Part shown: in pieces, positions 1 to 9,632 of the stretch
How positions within the stretch are numbered: position 1 is the first letter of the stretch
Layout: each line of letters opens with the position of its first letter
Source: Coptodactyla brooksi
Taxonomy: Eukaryota; Arthropoda; Insecta; Coleoptera; Scarabaeidae
Length of the DNA: 22,924 bases
Assembly: GCA_033557675.1 (NCBI GenBank)
Contig: JAWQRM010000417.1
Location: forward strand, 1 to 22,924
Reading direction: 5' to 3'
Position numbers and translations under genes: made by a program
Notes under the pieces: generated by a model
The model's input: the letters and a program-made list of their open reading frames with translations, nothing else
The model's database searches: none
What the model was told of the DNA's origin: nothing

Positions 1-725
1 AAATAAATACTATATCGTTCATTCAATGGCAAATTATCTAAAAAATTATCCACCTCATTATTAATAATATCTAGATATTTATATTGGTCCAAATTTCCAT
101 CAATAAAAACTGGCCCAACCAGGCAATCTCCAATAATGCCACACCAAACGTTTAGAGAAAATCTTCTTTGAAGGTTTTGTTGGATAATATTCCTAGGAGT
201 ATCCCTACTCCACTGTACATGGTTATTTCGATTGACAGTATCATTATTTTCAAATGTACATTCATCGGTCGATAAGTTTTTGCAGTAGAAAAATGGACCT
301 TCGGCAGTTGTACGTAAATAAAAATTGTAGAATCCCATTCTGCGGCCAGGGTCGTTTTCTTCCAAAGAGTGGACTTTTTGAGCGATGTAGGGCTTCAATT
401 TGTGAGCTCGTAATATACGCTTGGTGGTTTCGTGGGACACACCAAAAGTCTGCGCTATTTCCCTCGTTGAACTCTTCTGATTTTCTTCATTGCTCAGCAA
501 AACATTTAACTCCAGATTTTCGTCACGATGACTTTTTTCGTTCTTCTTGGGTTTCTTAAAAAATCCGTACACCCTTTAATTATGTTCTAGGCGTGCGAAC
601 TTATGCGGTTTTGGTACTAGTCGATCGGGGAAACGCTCCTGATAAAGGCGAACCGCAGCATAACTATTTTTTCTTCATTCGAAATAAATGTGTATCAAAT
701 CTGCAAATACGTTATTTTTTCCATA
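1..725 (-). pseudogene. DDE transposase relic (Tc1/mariner superfamily, probably DD41D/DUF4817-like), runs off left edge
   Basis: Minus-strand frame read from about 725 down to the window edge. In order it shows an N-terminal helical segment (FADLIHIYFE, then YAAVRLYQERFPDR), a second helix-turn-helix (STREIAQTFGVSHETTKRIL), and the start of the catalytic core (LSTDECTF with the first Asp, then LNVWCGIIGD and GPVFIDGNLDQ). The second and third catalytic acidic residues would lie left of base 1. The frame is open from 575 to the edge (191 codons). Two in-frame stops lie upstream, TAA at 576-578 and TGA at 675-677; the TGA sits where relatives usually have Cys (from memory). No frameshift is needed, so this is a young relic. 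The core motifs resemble those of the element at 4306-5845, hence the family guess; the superfamily is much surer than the family. No terminal repeat could be assigned at the right end. Confidence 0.8.
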
Positions 726-900
726 TCTATGACAAATTAACAGTCATTATTAACGTGAACTGAAACTCTGATAATGACAACTAACATAGCAATTGAATAC
801 ATAGATGTAGCGATTTAGCGGATAGTATTTAGAATGCCGCGGCATCATGTATGGCGCTATTTAAAAACCATAACCTAACTTTTGTTACTTCAAAGCATGA

Positions 901-930
901 AACGGAAAATAAATGTATTTATTTTCCGTT
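901..930. repeat. Perfect short inverted repeat (hairpin)
   Basis: Two 14-bp arms, AACGGAAAATAAAT and its exact reverse complement, are separated by only GT. The same 14-mer recurs at about 18876, at the first readable part of the Penelope-like element. Function unknown. Confidence 0.75.
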
Positions 931-1109
931 CCACTGATTGTACTCTAGAAAACTTGTCGCTTTTCACTTTAATGCCCCGATTTAATTAAACATAAAAAGG
1001 AACATTACAAGAATGCAAAATTACTATTTTTCCATCAATTAATTCTGCTAATTTTGTTATATATTGGTAAATGCTGAACGTCATTTCGACATGATCATCA
1101 AAGTATGTG

Positions 1110-1135
1110 AGCCCTGAATACTTCTATTCAGGGCT
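1110..1135. repeat. Perfect 11-bp inverted repeat followed by a T-run
   Basis: The arms AGCCCTGAATA and TATTCAGGGCT enclose a CTTC loop. A run of T follows at about 1144-1150. It resembles a bacterial terminator in shape only; the setting is eukaryotic. Confidence 0.7.
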
Positions 1136-2575
1136 TAGGAATATTTTTTTATCAATCATTTTTAGCTAAGTAGATTTATAAGATTCATATAAAGATTATG
1201 TATGTTGTTCTATTAAGCCACTTAAAAGAAATCCATAGTTTTGGAATCACTGTTGGAACGCAATGCGGTGGCAGGCTAATCTTAATGTTGTACGTTGGGC
1301 TCGAACGGCATTCACAAACGTACCCGTATACACGGACGTAGAACACGCCTTATCTCCGGGATAACTAATTGTTTATTGTATATTGTTTGAAATCCGGAAC
1401 AACCGAACAGTACACTTATTAGAGAACAACACAGAAGTAATGTGTACTAGTGTAACACAATACGAAAGATAAGCCTGCGTCGGAATTTTTATGTTATTCG
1501 AGCATGGCTTTTGTTGGGAGTGGAAAAATGAGTTTATGGTTACAAATTACATTTTCAAGCTGACCTATAGGACATCTGTTCGTTTTACTCTAAAATGCAT
1601 ATTATTTGGGCTTTTTGTTTTAACATGATCTATCGTAAATACTATCATCCTCTATTCAATAACAACAATATACTTATAAACCCCATTATAGATTTACTAT
1701 ATACAGGACAAAAAGGCAAAGTATATCGTTACAATAAAAGAAAAAAATATGAGAACATATTACGAAGAATTATAATAATATAGTAATAAGGAAGGGGCAG
1801 AATACAGAGAGAGAGAGAATATGATGAAAGTGAGGGCAAATTGATGAACACTAGAACGAGAATGTGACCAGGTAACTTTACCAATTGAAAAACCAAAAAA
1901 GAGAAAACCAGCTGGATGTGAAGGGCTCTTATAAACTAGAAGATGTACATCGTACATGACTTTCTCTTACCTTGCCCCTAATTTAAATATAAAAAAATTG
2001 TAAAAAAAATTCTATTCGTACCTGTCACCTTTTTCCAAAAATGTGTAAAAACGGTGCGATTTAGAACTGATATACAATAATTAAAGTAGCCCTTAAATCT
2101 TATAAGGACTTAAAAATGTAATAATATGCAAGGTGTTTCATTTAAAAATCTGAAGATAGATTCTAGAATAAACTGAACATCTTGTATATTCGAAAACTGT
2201 TTCCAATTATGAAAAATTCGATATCACACAACCTCTATTTGTAATATTTTTTTAAAGAGAGCAATACCTGAAATTTAGAACGAAATACTCTCTTGCCGCA
2301 TAGGACTGTATTTTTATCAATATGGGCATAACTCGAGAACTGTTGATTTTGAGCATGTACTATCCTTATAGTTTTTTACTCATAATTTTATGTAGATTAC
2401 AAAAATATGTTTTGTTATAAAGAGTTGCAAAGAAAATCAAAAAGATTTTAGGTTAAGTACCTCAACCATAAGGACAATTTTTACGAAATCCTTTTTGTGA
2501 CCAGATTACATAATAATTAGCTTGTGTGTAAAATATTATTTTATTCAGTCCAACATGGCAAGCTAAAAACGACAC

Positions 2576-2606
2576 ACAGACGGACAGACGGACGGACGGA
2601 CAGACC
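2576..2606. repeat. Short GACG/GGAC microsatellite
   Basis: Imperfect tandem tetranucleotides of the type ACGG/ACAG, about seven units, in otherwise AT-rich DNA. Confidence 0.8.
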
Positions 2607-2817
2607 AACCACCAAAACTAGCATAGATTTTCTAGAAAAAGCCTAATTCGTTCTCTTAAGAGAAAGTAAAAATAGCTTAGTGCATTTCTGAAAGGACAAC
2701 AAAACGTGTATTTGTGGACGTCAATTAATCCGGAACAGTAAATTCTGTCAAATCAAGATGTAATGTTCTTAATTTTTCTGACAATTTGATGTGTAATTTT
2801 TCCAATGGTTATTAGCT

Positions 2818-3370
2818 GACATTTATGATTTACCAGAAATTTCACATAGTGCTGTACTGCAGCATTACAATAGCTGCAAAAAGAGGCTACATTCTACAAT
2901 CTGTGAAATTATATCATGAATCTGGATGGAAGATATGTTATGCACATGAAACATGGTATGGTGAGAATTATTCAAACAGAGTTTGATGGGTAGAACGTAC
3001 CAATCGAGAAACTCGATAAATTTCTAAAAATTTAAAGACTTCGCCATAGGTGAATATATTGAAGACAACGTTCATGATTTACCAGAATTATCGGAGAGTA
3101 CACCACTCGTTGGGTAGAAAACTACAATCTTCTTTGCAAAAAATGTGATAGTAAATCAATTTTAATGGAGCAACAGATAATAGCAGCAAACGAAGCAGCT
3201 TCCTCTATCCTTGAAGCGATATCTGGAATCCTGTTGTAACATACATTATATGTATCTTCCATTACATAAATTGTATACATTATAAATGATAGTACGAAGC
3301 ATGGTGTGAAATTATTCAAACAAATGTGGGAGGGTAAAACGCGTCAATCCAGAAACTTAAGAATTATTAT
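2818..3370. repeat. Diverged direct repeat, two units
   Basis: Unit 1 (about 2818-3045) and unit 2 (about 3067-3370) share two ordered blocks. Block one contains CATGATTTACCAGAA in unit 2 and TATGATTTACCAGAA in unit 1. Block two contains GAAACATGGT then ATTATTCAAACA in unit 1 and GAAGCATGGT then ATTATTCAAACA in unit 2, followed by related CAATC..GAAACT sequence. The middle parts do not align by eye. One frame of block one reads YDLPEIS versus HDLPELS, but no family is recognised. An (ATT)n run follows at about 3363-3376. Confidence 0.5.
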
Positions 3371-3659
3371 TATTATAACAACGAAGTATCATTACTCGCG
3401 TATATAATCCCCACGTAGGCACCAAGAATAGTTAGATTAGTTAAGATACATTGTCTGATGTACGAGTAACCTAAGATATGTTTTAAAGCAGTTTTACATA
3501 ATACAATAATTTCTTATACATTTCTTATACATTGCTACGTTTTTAGTGGAAATTAGCCGCTAAAAATAATTGTCTTGCTAATTATATTGTTTAAATAGTA
3601 CAAATTACGAAAAACTAGAATTACATGTAAAACAGATTAAAAATATTAATATAGTTGAA

Positions 3660-3870
3660 CCAGGTTGGCGTTCCGTACGGTATTTCGGATGACAACTGAA
3701 TATTCGGTATTGTGGAAATGATATTAATATAAAGTGCAGTAATCAAAGCACCATATTCAGATTACAACAGTACGTAGTTTCATTACGTATATAACAAACT
3801 GGCAACGAGGATAAACCATAATGGACAAAGCGATCAAACAAATCAGTGCCTAGTTATAACCGCCGCAGGC
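3660..3870 (+). other. Possible LTR end, primer-binding site and gag start of a Ty3/Gypsy-like element
   Basis: The stretch ends in ATATAACA and is followed by CTGGCAACGAGGAT, then ATGGACAAAGCGATC starting about 3821. A TGGCGACGAGGAT-like sequence right after a 3' ACA is, from memory, common at the LTR/leader junction of insect Gypsy elements. The reading frame (MDKAIKQISA) stops after ten codons. No second LTR or pol was found, so this would be a solo or broken remnant. Low confidence. Confidence 0.25.
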
Positions 3871-4305
3871 GAATAAAATCCAATTAACAAATTCCATAAC
3901 CTTATGAAGTCGTGAACAAACCCTTCTGGTCTCAATATTGGTTACCATTTTTTTTTAATTTACGTTGTGTAAAGATAAAAATGGAGTTACAAATACTAAT
4001 AATTTATTTTGGGGGGAGGCTAGTTACGCAAAAGTCTAATAGCGGCAATTGTGCAAACTGTAAGGACATGTAAAAATTTAATTGCGCTCGTTCAAAATCG
4101 TATTTACAATAACCCAGGGAAATTTCAAAGCATTTTTCTTCAATTACGGTATTAAGGAGGAATAATTGCAGTCTTCCAGACGGAACTCAAAAGAAAATGC
4201 TAACATATTGTAATTTCATATTTTTCTTCACAATTCACTAAAAGGTTCAAGATAACCAAGGAATATTATATAAGGATATTTAATATCTTCAGATAGTGAA
4301 TTATA
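3871..4305. other. Unassigned AT-rich DNA
   Basis: No ORF, repeat or RNA gene was recognised. The stretch ends in the TA (4304-4305) that is the left target duplication of the next transposon. Confidence 0.5.
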
Positions 4306-4361
4306 CATGATGAGGATAAAATCTCGTACCATAGGACTCTTAAGCCGCGCCCGCAATACGT
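4306..4361. repeat. Left terminal inverted repeat of the DD41D element
   Basis: Begins CATGATGAGGAT directly after the TA dinucleotide and includes ATCTCGTACC and CGCCCGCAATACGT. It pairs with 5790-5845. Confidence 0.92.
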
Positions 4362-4626
4362 AGTTGGGGAAGCCTCTGCTTTGTTGAACAGTTAGCGGCA
4401 GTCGCGTTTAACACGTCGATGGTAGCGTATCGTACTAGCTAGTGCTCTTTTACTTCTGTAAAACCAAGATCTTAAAAATATGTCTTTTTAAATGTTATTG
4501 ACATTAAATGTTAATTGCACAAAAGAGACAAATCTATTATTACAAAAGGAAACTAAAAATATTTTAAAATAAAATTAATTCTTAAAACCCCATTTGAACA
4601 TAAAAAAGAATACTAAATGAAAAAAA

Positions 4627-5700
4627 TTACAATAGCGGCTCAAATAGGCCGCCCTGAGATGCCAAACAGTCATCTAACCTCTCATAGAAATTCCTTCTAA
4701 CATTAGAAAGCATTTCAGATGTGAGAAAGTTAGCTATTTCTATTATTATTTTATTATTTGACCTATTAACAAGCTCTACAAAGAAAAAGTCATTTGGGGA
4801 CAAAACTGGAGATCTCACTAGCCATTTAATACCCCCTTTCCCACTTATAATGCGAATAGGAAATGAATTTGTTAAAAATTCTTTAACTATAGCCGCATTA
4901 TGTGCCGGGCAGCCATCTAGCTGATATCAAACATCATCCAGTTCTATTCCGGCAATGTCACGGATAGCAGGAAGTATTTTCGTATCTAACAATTCTATGT
5001 ATTTCCGAAAAGTTAAGATCCAATCAATAAAAAAAGGTCCTATTAAACGGGCACCAAGAATTACAGTTCAAACGTTCAATTTTTGCGGATATTGAGTACA
5101 AATAGAAAAACTTTTATGGACATTTTCCCGAAATCAATAACGAAGAACAGCAGGATTGTGTTTTTCATGCAATGGAAAAGTAGATTCATCGGTGAACACA
5201 ATATTGTGAATAAAGTTTTCATCCTCATTTGCCTTTTCCATTACGGGAAAAACCTCTTGACTTTTACCGACTTTATAGCTCTTGTAGGCATACTTGTGGA
5301 AAGCACCCCGTACAGTTTTAGTATTCACTCCCGATTCCCCGCTAATACGTTTGGTTGATTTTGTGTTGTCTATCTCCACAACAGCACAAATCATATCGTC
5401 CCTTCTTGCTTTCTCTTCGACTTTTCCGGGTGAGTGCTCTCTTAAGTGGTATTTGGTACACTCCTTTAGACCATAACTTTTCACAAACTTCTGAATACGT
5501 CTGGTTTGTCTAGTGGGAGCGGGCCTTCCTGCAAAAGATTGTACGAATAAATCGTGGCAATCGCTTGCAGACCTGCCAGCGTAATACCACGTGATAAGTT
5601 GTAATGGGCCGTGTACACACCCATTTCTTTTAAATATGTTCACTAGAAATAGGTATGCTCTGTGTGTTAAACAACTGAATAATGCCCGTAGTGCTATCAC
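4627..5700 (-). pseudogene. DD41D transposase, decayed by three in-frame TGA codons
   Basis: One minus-strand frame of 358 codons, without frameshift, from about 5700 to the TAA at 4627-4629. It reads an N-terminal DNA-binding region (AGRPAPTRQTRRIQKFV), a second helix-turn-helix (STKRISGESGVNTKTVR) and a DDE core: IVFTDESTF, then LDGCPAH, then SPVLSPNDFF. Exactly 41 residues lie between the Asp of LDG and the Asp of PND. All three acidic positions are kept, although SPVLS replaces the usual SPDLS. Three TGA stops, at 5134-5136, 5068-5070 and 4927-4929, each sit where relatives have Trp (RYW, NVW, VWYQ). TGG is still used elsewhere (ITWYY, DWILT, KWLVR). No in-frame ATG precedes the conserved N-terminus; the frame opens after a TAG near 5755, and 5698-5700 is GTG. 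A product from this copy is therefore unlikely. Confidence 0.88.
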
Positions 5701-5721
5701 ATCGGCAATATGATGAAGTGG

Positions 5722-5759
5722 GCGAATAGGCGTTTCGATAATGCGAAACGCCTATTCGC
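5722..5759. repeat. Perfect 16-bp hairpin inside the DD41D element
   Basis: The arms GCGAATAGGCGTTTCG and its exact reverse complement flank a 6-nt loop, ATAATG. The hairpin lies between the transposase frame and the right TIR, where a promoter or transposase-binding site would be expected. Confidence 0.9.
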
Positions 5760-5789
5760 TATAGCTCCCACTATGCGTCCCACTTTAAC

Positions 5790-5845
5790 ACGTATTCCGG
5801 GCGCTGCTTAAAATTCCTTTGGTACGAGATTTCATCCTCATACTG
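5790..5845. repeat. Right terminal inverted repeat of the DD41D element
   Basis: Reading outside-in on the minus strand it begins CAGTATGAGGAT and includes ATCTCGTACC and CGCCCGGAATACGT. It is followed on the plus strand by TA at 5846-5847. Confidence 0.92.
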
Positions 5846-7070
5846 TATATGCTATCTATAAAATAGTTGGGAAAAAAGTTGGGAAAAACAAAAACAAAAA
5901 AGTTGGGAAAGTGCTTTTGATGCAGAAGGAGAAACTGCTGATGATTGTAAAACAAAAAACCTTCGCAGAAGATTACAGAGAAGACTATATATTATATTAC
6001 ATATATAGTGTAAGTGTAAGATCATAGTGTGGAACACTTCAAATGCCAATTTTTGAAACATCGACTTTCACGGCCGGCATATAAAATTATTACCCTTTTA
6101 CCTCTTGATGGAGGTAAACATCTCTCCGTACTGTATCGTGCGTAATATACCACGTCTCGTACAAATATATTATTTCTATTCCTTTTTCGCAGAACTTTCT
6201 AATATCAGTGATGTAATTCAATTGAATGCTTTTTAGTCGTGCCGATTTCATTATGGCTTATGAAATAAGCCATAACACTTTTTTATATAGTTTTCCTTAT
6301 TTCTGTATCTACGGTCTCACAAATAAACTATAAAGATAATCGTTGCATCTGTCGCTAAAATTCTCTGTACCGTAGACTGAAGAATGAGGCTTGAAGTACG
6401 TAATTGATGGGTAGGAAACATTTTATATCGCAATAACAACAACTACATAATAACAACTGTAAAATAACGTGTAAATACTTTTTTGATTGTTTTCTTTTGT
6501 CGGGCATAACAGTAAATTATTGTATAAACTTTCTAATATTAATATACATTTATATAGACTTTCTATATAGACTTTCTATAATCATAAAACAAAATAAATG
6601 ATAACATTAATCAATGACGAAAATGCTATAAAATTGAAAGTAATACCTAGTATGAGAACAAGTATGAAGTATGAGAGGACTTCATACTTGTAAACTAATT
6701 TGGAAAATTCAACACGCTCGCCGAAATAAAATATTCGATTTCATGTAGTATTAACACATATCCATGATATGAAACCAAGAACACAGTGTGCTAGCTAGCT
6801 GAGTATGTGCGAGCTATCGCATAAAGAATATTTAAGATAACATTGGTGAAAAGATGTGCAATTATCACCTAACTTTGCAGAAAGTAAGAATTATAATATT
6901 ATGGGTGTGTTCCAGACATTGTAGTGCATATAATATAGTTATCATAGTTATCATGAGGGTCTGCTGAGAAATGCGAAAAACCTACACGTTGGCAAGATAT
7001 CAAAAAAATAAACACAGTTTATTTGAACTTGTTTATATTTGGTTCAGTAGTTTTAGAGATATACGCCTTC
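5846..7070. other. Unassigned AT-rich DNA with short direct repeats and hairpins
   Basis: Three copies of AGTTGGGAAA lie at about 5865, 5877 and 5901. TTTACCTC/GAGGTAAA forms a small hairpin near 6097-6117, and TATGGCTTA/TAAGCCATA another near 6253-6275. A 9-11 bp tandem duplication (TATAGACTTTC) lies near 6552-6580. No gene was recognised. Confidence 0.5.
6658..6691. repeat. Perfect 13-bp inverted repeat
   Basis: The arms ACAAGTATGAAGT and ACTTCATACTTGT flank an 8-nt loop. An extra GTATGAGA copy lies immediately upstream. Function unknown. Confidence 0.8.
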
Positions 7071-7075
7071 CAATG

Positions 7076-7114
7076 CACAGTGGGCCAAAAGATCTGGTTT
7101 GGTGGCCAAAAGTA
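7076..7114. repeat. Left TIR, resembling a 23-spacer recombination signal
   Basis: The heptamer CACAGTG (7076-7082) is identical to the canonical RAG signal heptamer. It is followed by 23 bp and then CCAAAAGTA (7106-7114) at the nonamer position, which matches five of nine bases of ACAAAAACC. Confidence 0.6.
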
Positions 7115-7140
7115 AGATCTCGTTAAATATGTTACTGATT

Positions 7141-7411
7141 GGGGTCACTGATTCTATTTCTGACACCAAAATTTTTAAATTCAAAATCGTGAATGCAATA
7201 TGGTGGATGAAAATTTGAAGTACCATTGAATTCCAATAAAACTCACATTGCTGAGGTTTTTGGAGTCGCTGATTCCATTTCTGACGTTAAAATTTTAAAA
7301 TTCAAAATGGCGGATGCAATATGGTGGACGAAAATTTGAATTAGGACTAAATGAAATTGCGGATAAAATATGGTGGTTGAAAATTTATTTAATTCAACAT
7401 CGTCGTCGCCA
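7141..7411. repeat. Two tandem copies of a CAAAATGGCGGATGC-type module
   Basis: Copy 1 starts at 7141 (GGGGTCACTGATTC) and ends near 7220. Copy 2 starts near 7261 (GGAGTCGCTGATTCC) and runs to about 7411. Shared blocks are TTTCTGAC, AAATTCAAAAT, GATGCAATATGGTGGA and GAAAATTTGAA. A third, closer relative of copy 2 lies at 8077-8227. Both longer copies run on to TTATTTAATTCAACATC (7385-7401) or its close match (8203-8219). Confidence 0.8.
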
Positions 7412-7501
7412 TTGCTACTGTCCAAATCAAAAATTGTACCTTTTGTAGGAATTTAGAATGTGATGCAAATATGAAACGAAAGAGAAAATTTCTTCAACTA
7501 G

Positions 7502-7842
7502 TCTCTCATTATTTGAGGTTCTTTTAAATGAGTCTCATTGCCTCTCACGATTTGGGCGGTTTTTTCAAGTGACTCCCCTTGCCTCTCATTAATCGGAGCG
7601 CTTATTTTAAGTAAGTCCCTTTGCCTGTCACTATTCGAAGTGCTTTTTTAAGTGAGTCCCCTTGCGTCTCATTATTCGGTGTGCTTTTTTTAAGTGAATC
7701 CTCTTACCTCTCACCACACGGTGCGTTTTTTTAAGTGAGTCCCCTTGCATCTCACTATTTGGTGTGCTTTCTTTAATTGAGTTCCCTTGCCCCTCACTAT
7801 TCGGGGTGTTTTGTTAAGGGAGTCCCCTTGCCTCTCACTATA
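7502..7842. repeat. Minisatellite block A, about 8 units of about 41 bp
   Basis: Imperfect head-to-tail units built from TCTCACTATTCGGGGTG, a T-run, then AAGTGAGTCCCCTTGCC. Unit length is 40-43 bp, varying mainly in the T-run. Units have drifted individually, so amplification is not recent. Confidence 0.92.
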
Positions 7843-8040
7843 CTATGACGTCATCATCCGATAATTCCATATTATCTAAAATCGCAAATGTTGTACGGAT
7901 ACCTGGTAATTCAGCTTTCTCATTGCAAAATTGAACAAAAACCTCTTTACGACAACAACGGAGGCATTAGTGCAATCGTCAACAGATTGAAACTTCGAAA
8001 ATGAAAAATAATCACTGTATGATGTTACTGTAAAAATGTC
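7843..8040. repeat. Post-array module, copy A
   Basis: Begins near TATGACGTCATCATC and contains CGCAAATGTTGTACGGATAC, GCAAAATTGAA and GGCATTAGTGC in order. The same blocks in the same order recur at 8881-9045 after the second array. On the minus strand both copies can be read as a short peptide ending in a stop (GIRTTFA..D..ELS.D); all frames are about equally conserved, so coding is not shown. Confidence 0.75.
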
Positions 8041-8076
8041 ATTATATTCTAATGAAATTCATGTTTCAGAGGCTCT

Positions 8077-8227
8077 TGGGGTCACTGATTCCGTTTCTGA
8101 CGTCAAAATTTTAAAATTCAAAATGGCGGATGCAACATGGCGGCCGAAAATTTGAAACAGGACTGAATGAAATGGCAGATAAAATATAATGGTTGAAAAT
8201 GTATTTAATTCAACATCATCGTCGTTT
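8077..8227. repeat. Pre-array module, second major copy
   Basis: Starts GGGGTCACTGATTCCG and contains AAAATTCAAAATGGCGGATG, then ACATGGCGGCCGAAAATTTG. It is closely related to 7261-7411 and marks the start of the second higher-order unit. Confidence 0.8.
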
Positions 8228-8299
8228 CAGATTTGGATCACATCTGATCCAAATCTGAACCGAAACAGTAACACCAAATTTCTTCAACTAGTCTTTCTG

Positions 8300-8884
8300 C
8301 TTCTCATTATTTGGGATGCTTTTAAATGAGTCCCCTTGCCTCTCACTATTCAGGGCGGTTTTTTAAGTGAATCCCTTTGCCTCTCACCATTCGGGGTGTT
8401 TTTTAAGTGAGTTCCCTTGCCTCTCACTATGCGAGGTGCTTTTTTAAGTGAGTAGTCTTCCCACTCACTACTCGGGGTGCTTTTTTTAATTGAGCCCCAG
8501 TGTCACTATTCGGAGAGCTTTTTTTAAGTGAGTCCCTTTATCTCTCACTATTCTGGGCGCTTTTTTTAAGTGAGTCCCTTTCCCTCTCACAATTCGGGGT
8601 GCTTTTTTAAGTGAGTCCCCTTGCCTCCTCACAATTCGGGGTGTTTTTTAAACGAGTCCTCTTGCGTCTCACTATTCGGTGTGCTTTTCTAAGTGAGTCC
8701 CCTTGCCTCCTTACTATTTGGGGTGCTATTTTTAAGTGGCTAGCCTAGTCCCTCACAATTCGGGGTGTTTTTTAAACGAGTTCTCTTGTGTCTCACTATT
8801 CGGTGTGCTTTCTTAAGTGAGTCCCCTTGCCTCACTATTCGTTGTGTTTTTAAGTGAGTCCCCTTGCCTCTCACTATTCTATGG
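8300..8884. repeat. Minisatellite block B, about 14 units of about 41 bp
   Basis: Same unit family as block A. Inside it, a two-unit motif (CACAATTCGGGGTG..AAACGAGT followed by CGGTGTGCTTT) occurs at about 8627-8703 and again at about 8752-8832, showing a local duplication of a multi-unit segment about 125 bp long. The array ends at TCTCACTATTCTATGG. Confidence 0.92.
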
Positions 8885-9045
8885 CTTCATCATTTGATAA
8901 TTCCGTACTATCGAAACTCGCAAATGTTGTACGGATACCTAGTACTTTTTCTCACTGCAAAATTGAATAAAAGCCTCCTTACGACGACAACGAAGGCATT
9001 AGTGCTTTTCAACTCAATCTGTTGAAACTTCTAAAATGACTAATG
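8881..9045. repeat. Post-array module, copy B
   Basis: Matches 7843-8010: TCATCATTTGATAATTCC, CGCAAATGTTGTACGGATAC, GCAAAATTGAATAAA and GGCATTAGTGC. With 8077-8884 it completes the second copy of a higher-order unit of roughly 0.8-1.0 kb. Confidence 0.75.
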
Positions 9046-9632
9046 ATCTCAAAGTAGCTATGTGATCTGCTAAAATGATCACATGATCCACTCTGAACCA
9101 ACAGACCACATTTAGAAAACCATTTATTTACTGTTGTGAAAAATTGTATATAATAGAGCACTTGAATATGCACCAGTTGGTTTTCTGCATGACAGGAGGG
9201 GCACTTTCACATTTATCGATCGACTTTAGCATATAGTCAAATGATAGTAGATTTGTCTGCATCATAGAGTCATACTTTCAAATTCGGCTGGCATTAGTAA
9301 ATAATCAAATCACAGTCCTTTTCTTTGAAGAAAAATTTCTTTCCTGAAGTTTCTCGTTAGGACCTTTTCCTATAACTTTTAGCGTAGTTTATGATAAGGA
9401 GTAAAAATGGGCACCTAAACCTTGAAGTACATATTATAAAGTATACACTTTATATTTGATATATTTCATTTTTCGATAAGTATACGCCGGGGAATGATCG
9501 AATGACATAAGGCGCTTCTCTATTTTTATAATCATTATCAATTAACTAGTAACTTATGTTGTAGATATTTTAACAATCGCAGATTACAATGGACTGATTC
9601 TTTTATACAATTTTCAAGAAGTTCAAATTTGA

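Larger units (their letters stand above)
726..2570. other. Unassigned AT-rich DNA with small hairpins
   Basis: No convincing gene was seen on either strand. Short ORFs at 1595-1783 (+) and 1760-1957 (-) overlap each other and show no family motif. The stretch 1250-1360 is richer in CpG than its surroundings and may be unique host DNA. A short GA-rich run lies near 1806-1820. Sequence just right of the transposase relic (about 780-900) may be that transposon's untranslated end, but no matching inverted copy lies in the window. Confidence 0.5.
4306..5845 (-). mobile_element. Full-length DD41D-type Tc1/mariner-superfamily transposon
   Basis: The 1540-bp element is bounded by TA on both sides (4304-4305 and 5846-5847) and by ungapped 56-bp terminal inverted repeats that match at 48 of 56 positions. 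It contains a single minus-strand transposase frame, and a strong hairpin lies between the transposase and its upstream terminus. TA duplications and this layout are the hallmark of the IS630-Tc1-mariner superfamily. The 41-residue spacing between the second and third catalytic positions, counted directly, points to the DD41D (rosa/Visitor-like) group known from insects. The copy is complete end to end but its gene is broken. Confidence 0.9.

Noticed and set aside
254..559. 101-codon plus-strand ORF
   Set aside because: It is the antisense shadow of the transposase relic, whose minus-strand reading has recognisable domains.
1110..1150. Rho-independent terminator shape (GC-containing hairpin plus T-run)
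   Set aside because: The window is clearly eukaryotic and no gene ends here; reported only as an inverted repeat.
5134..5700. Nonstandard genetic code (TGA = Trp) in the DD41D transposase
   Set aside because: TGG also encodes Trp in the same gene and other elements here contain TAA/TAG stops; ordinary decay is simpler, though the pattern is kept as a finding.
7502..8884. CRISPR-like array of about 41-bp repeats
   Set aside because: Units are head-to-tail without unique spacers, vary in sequence, and lie inside an insect transposon.
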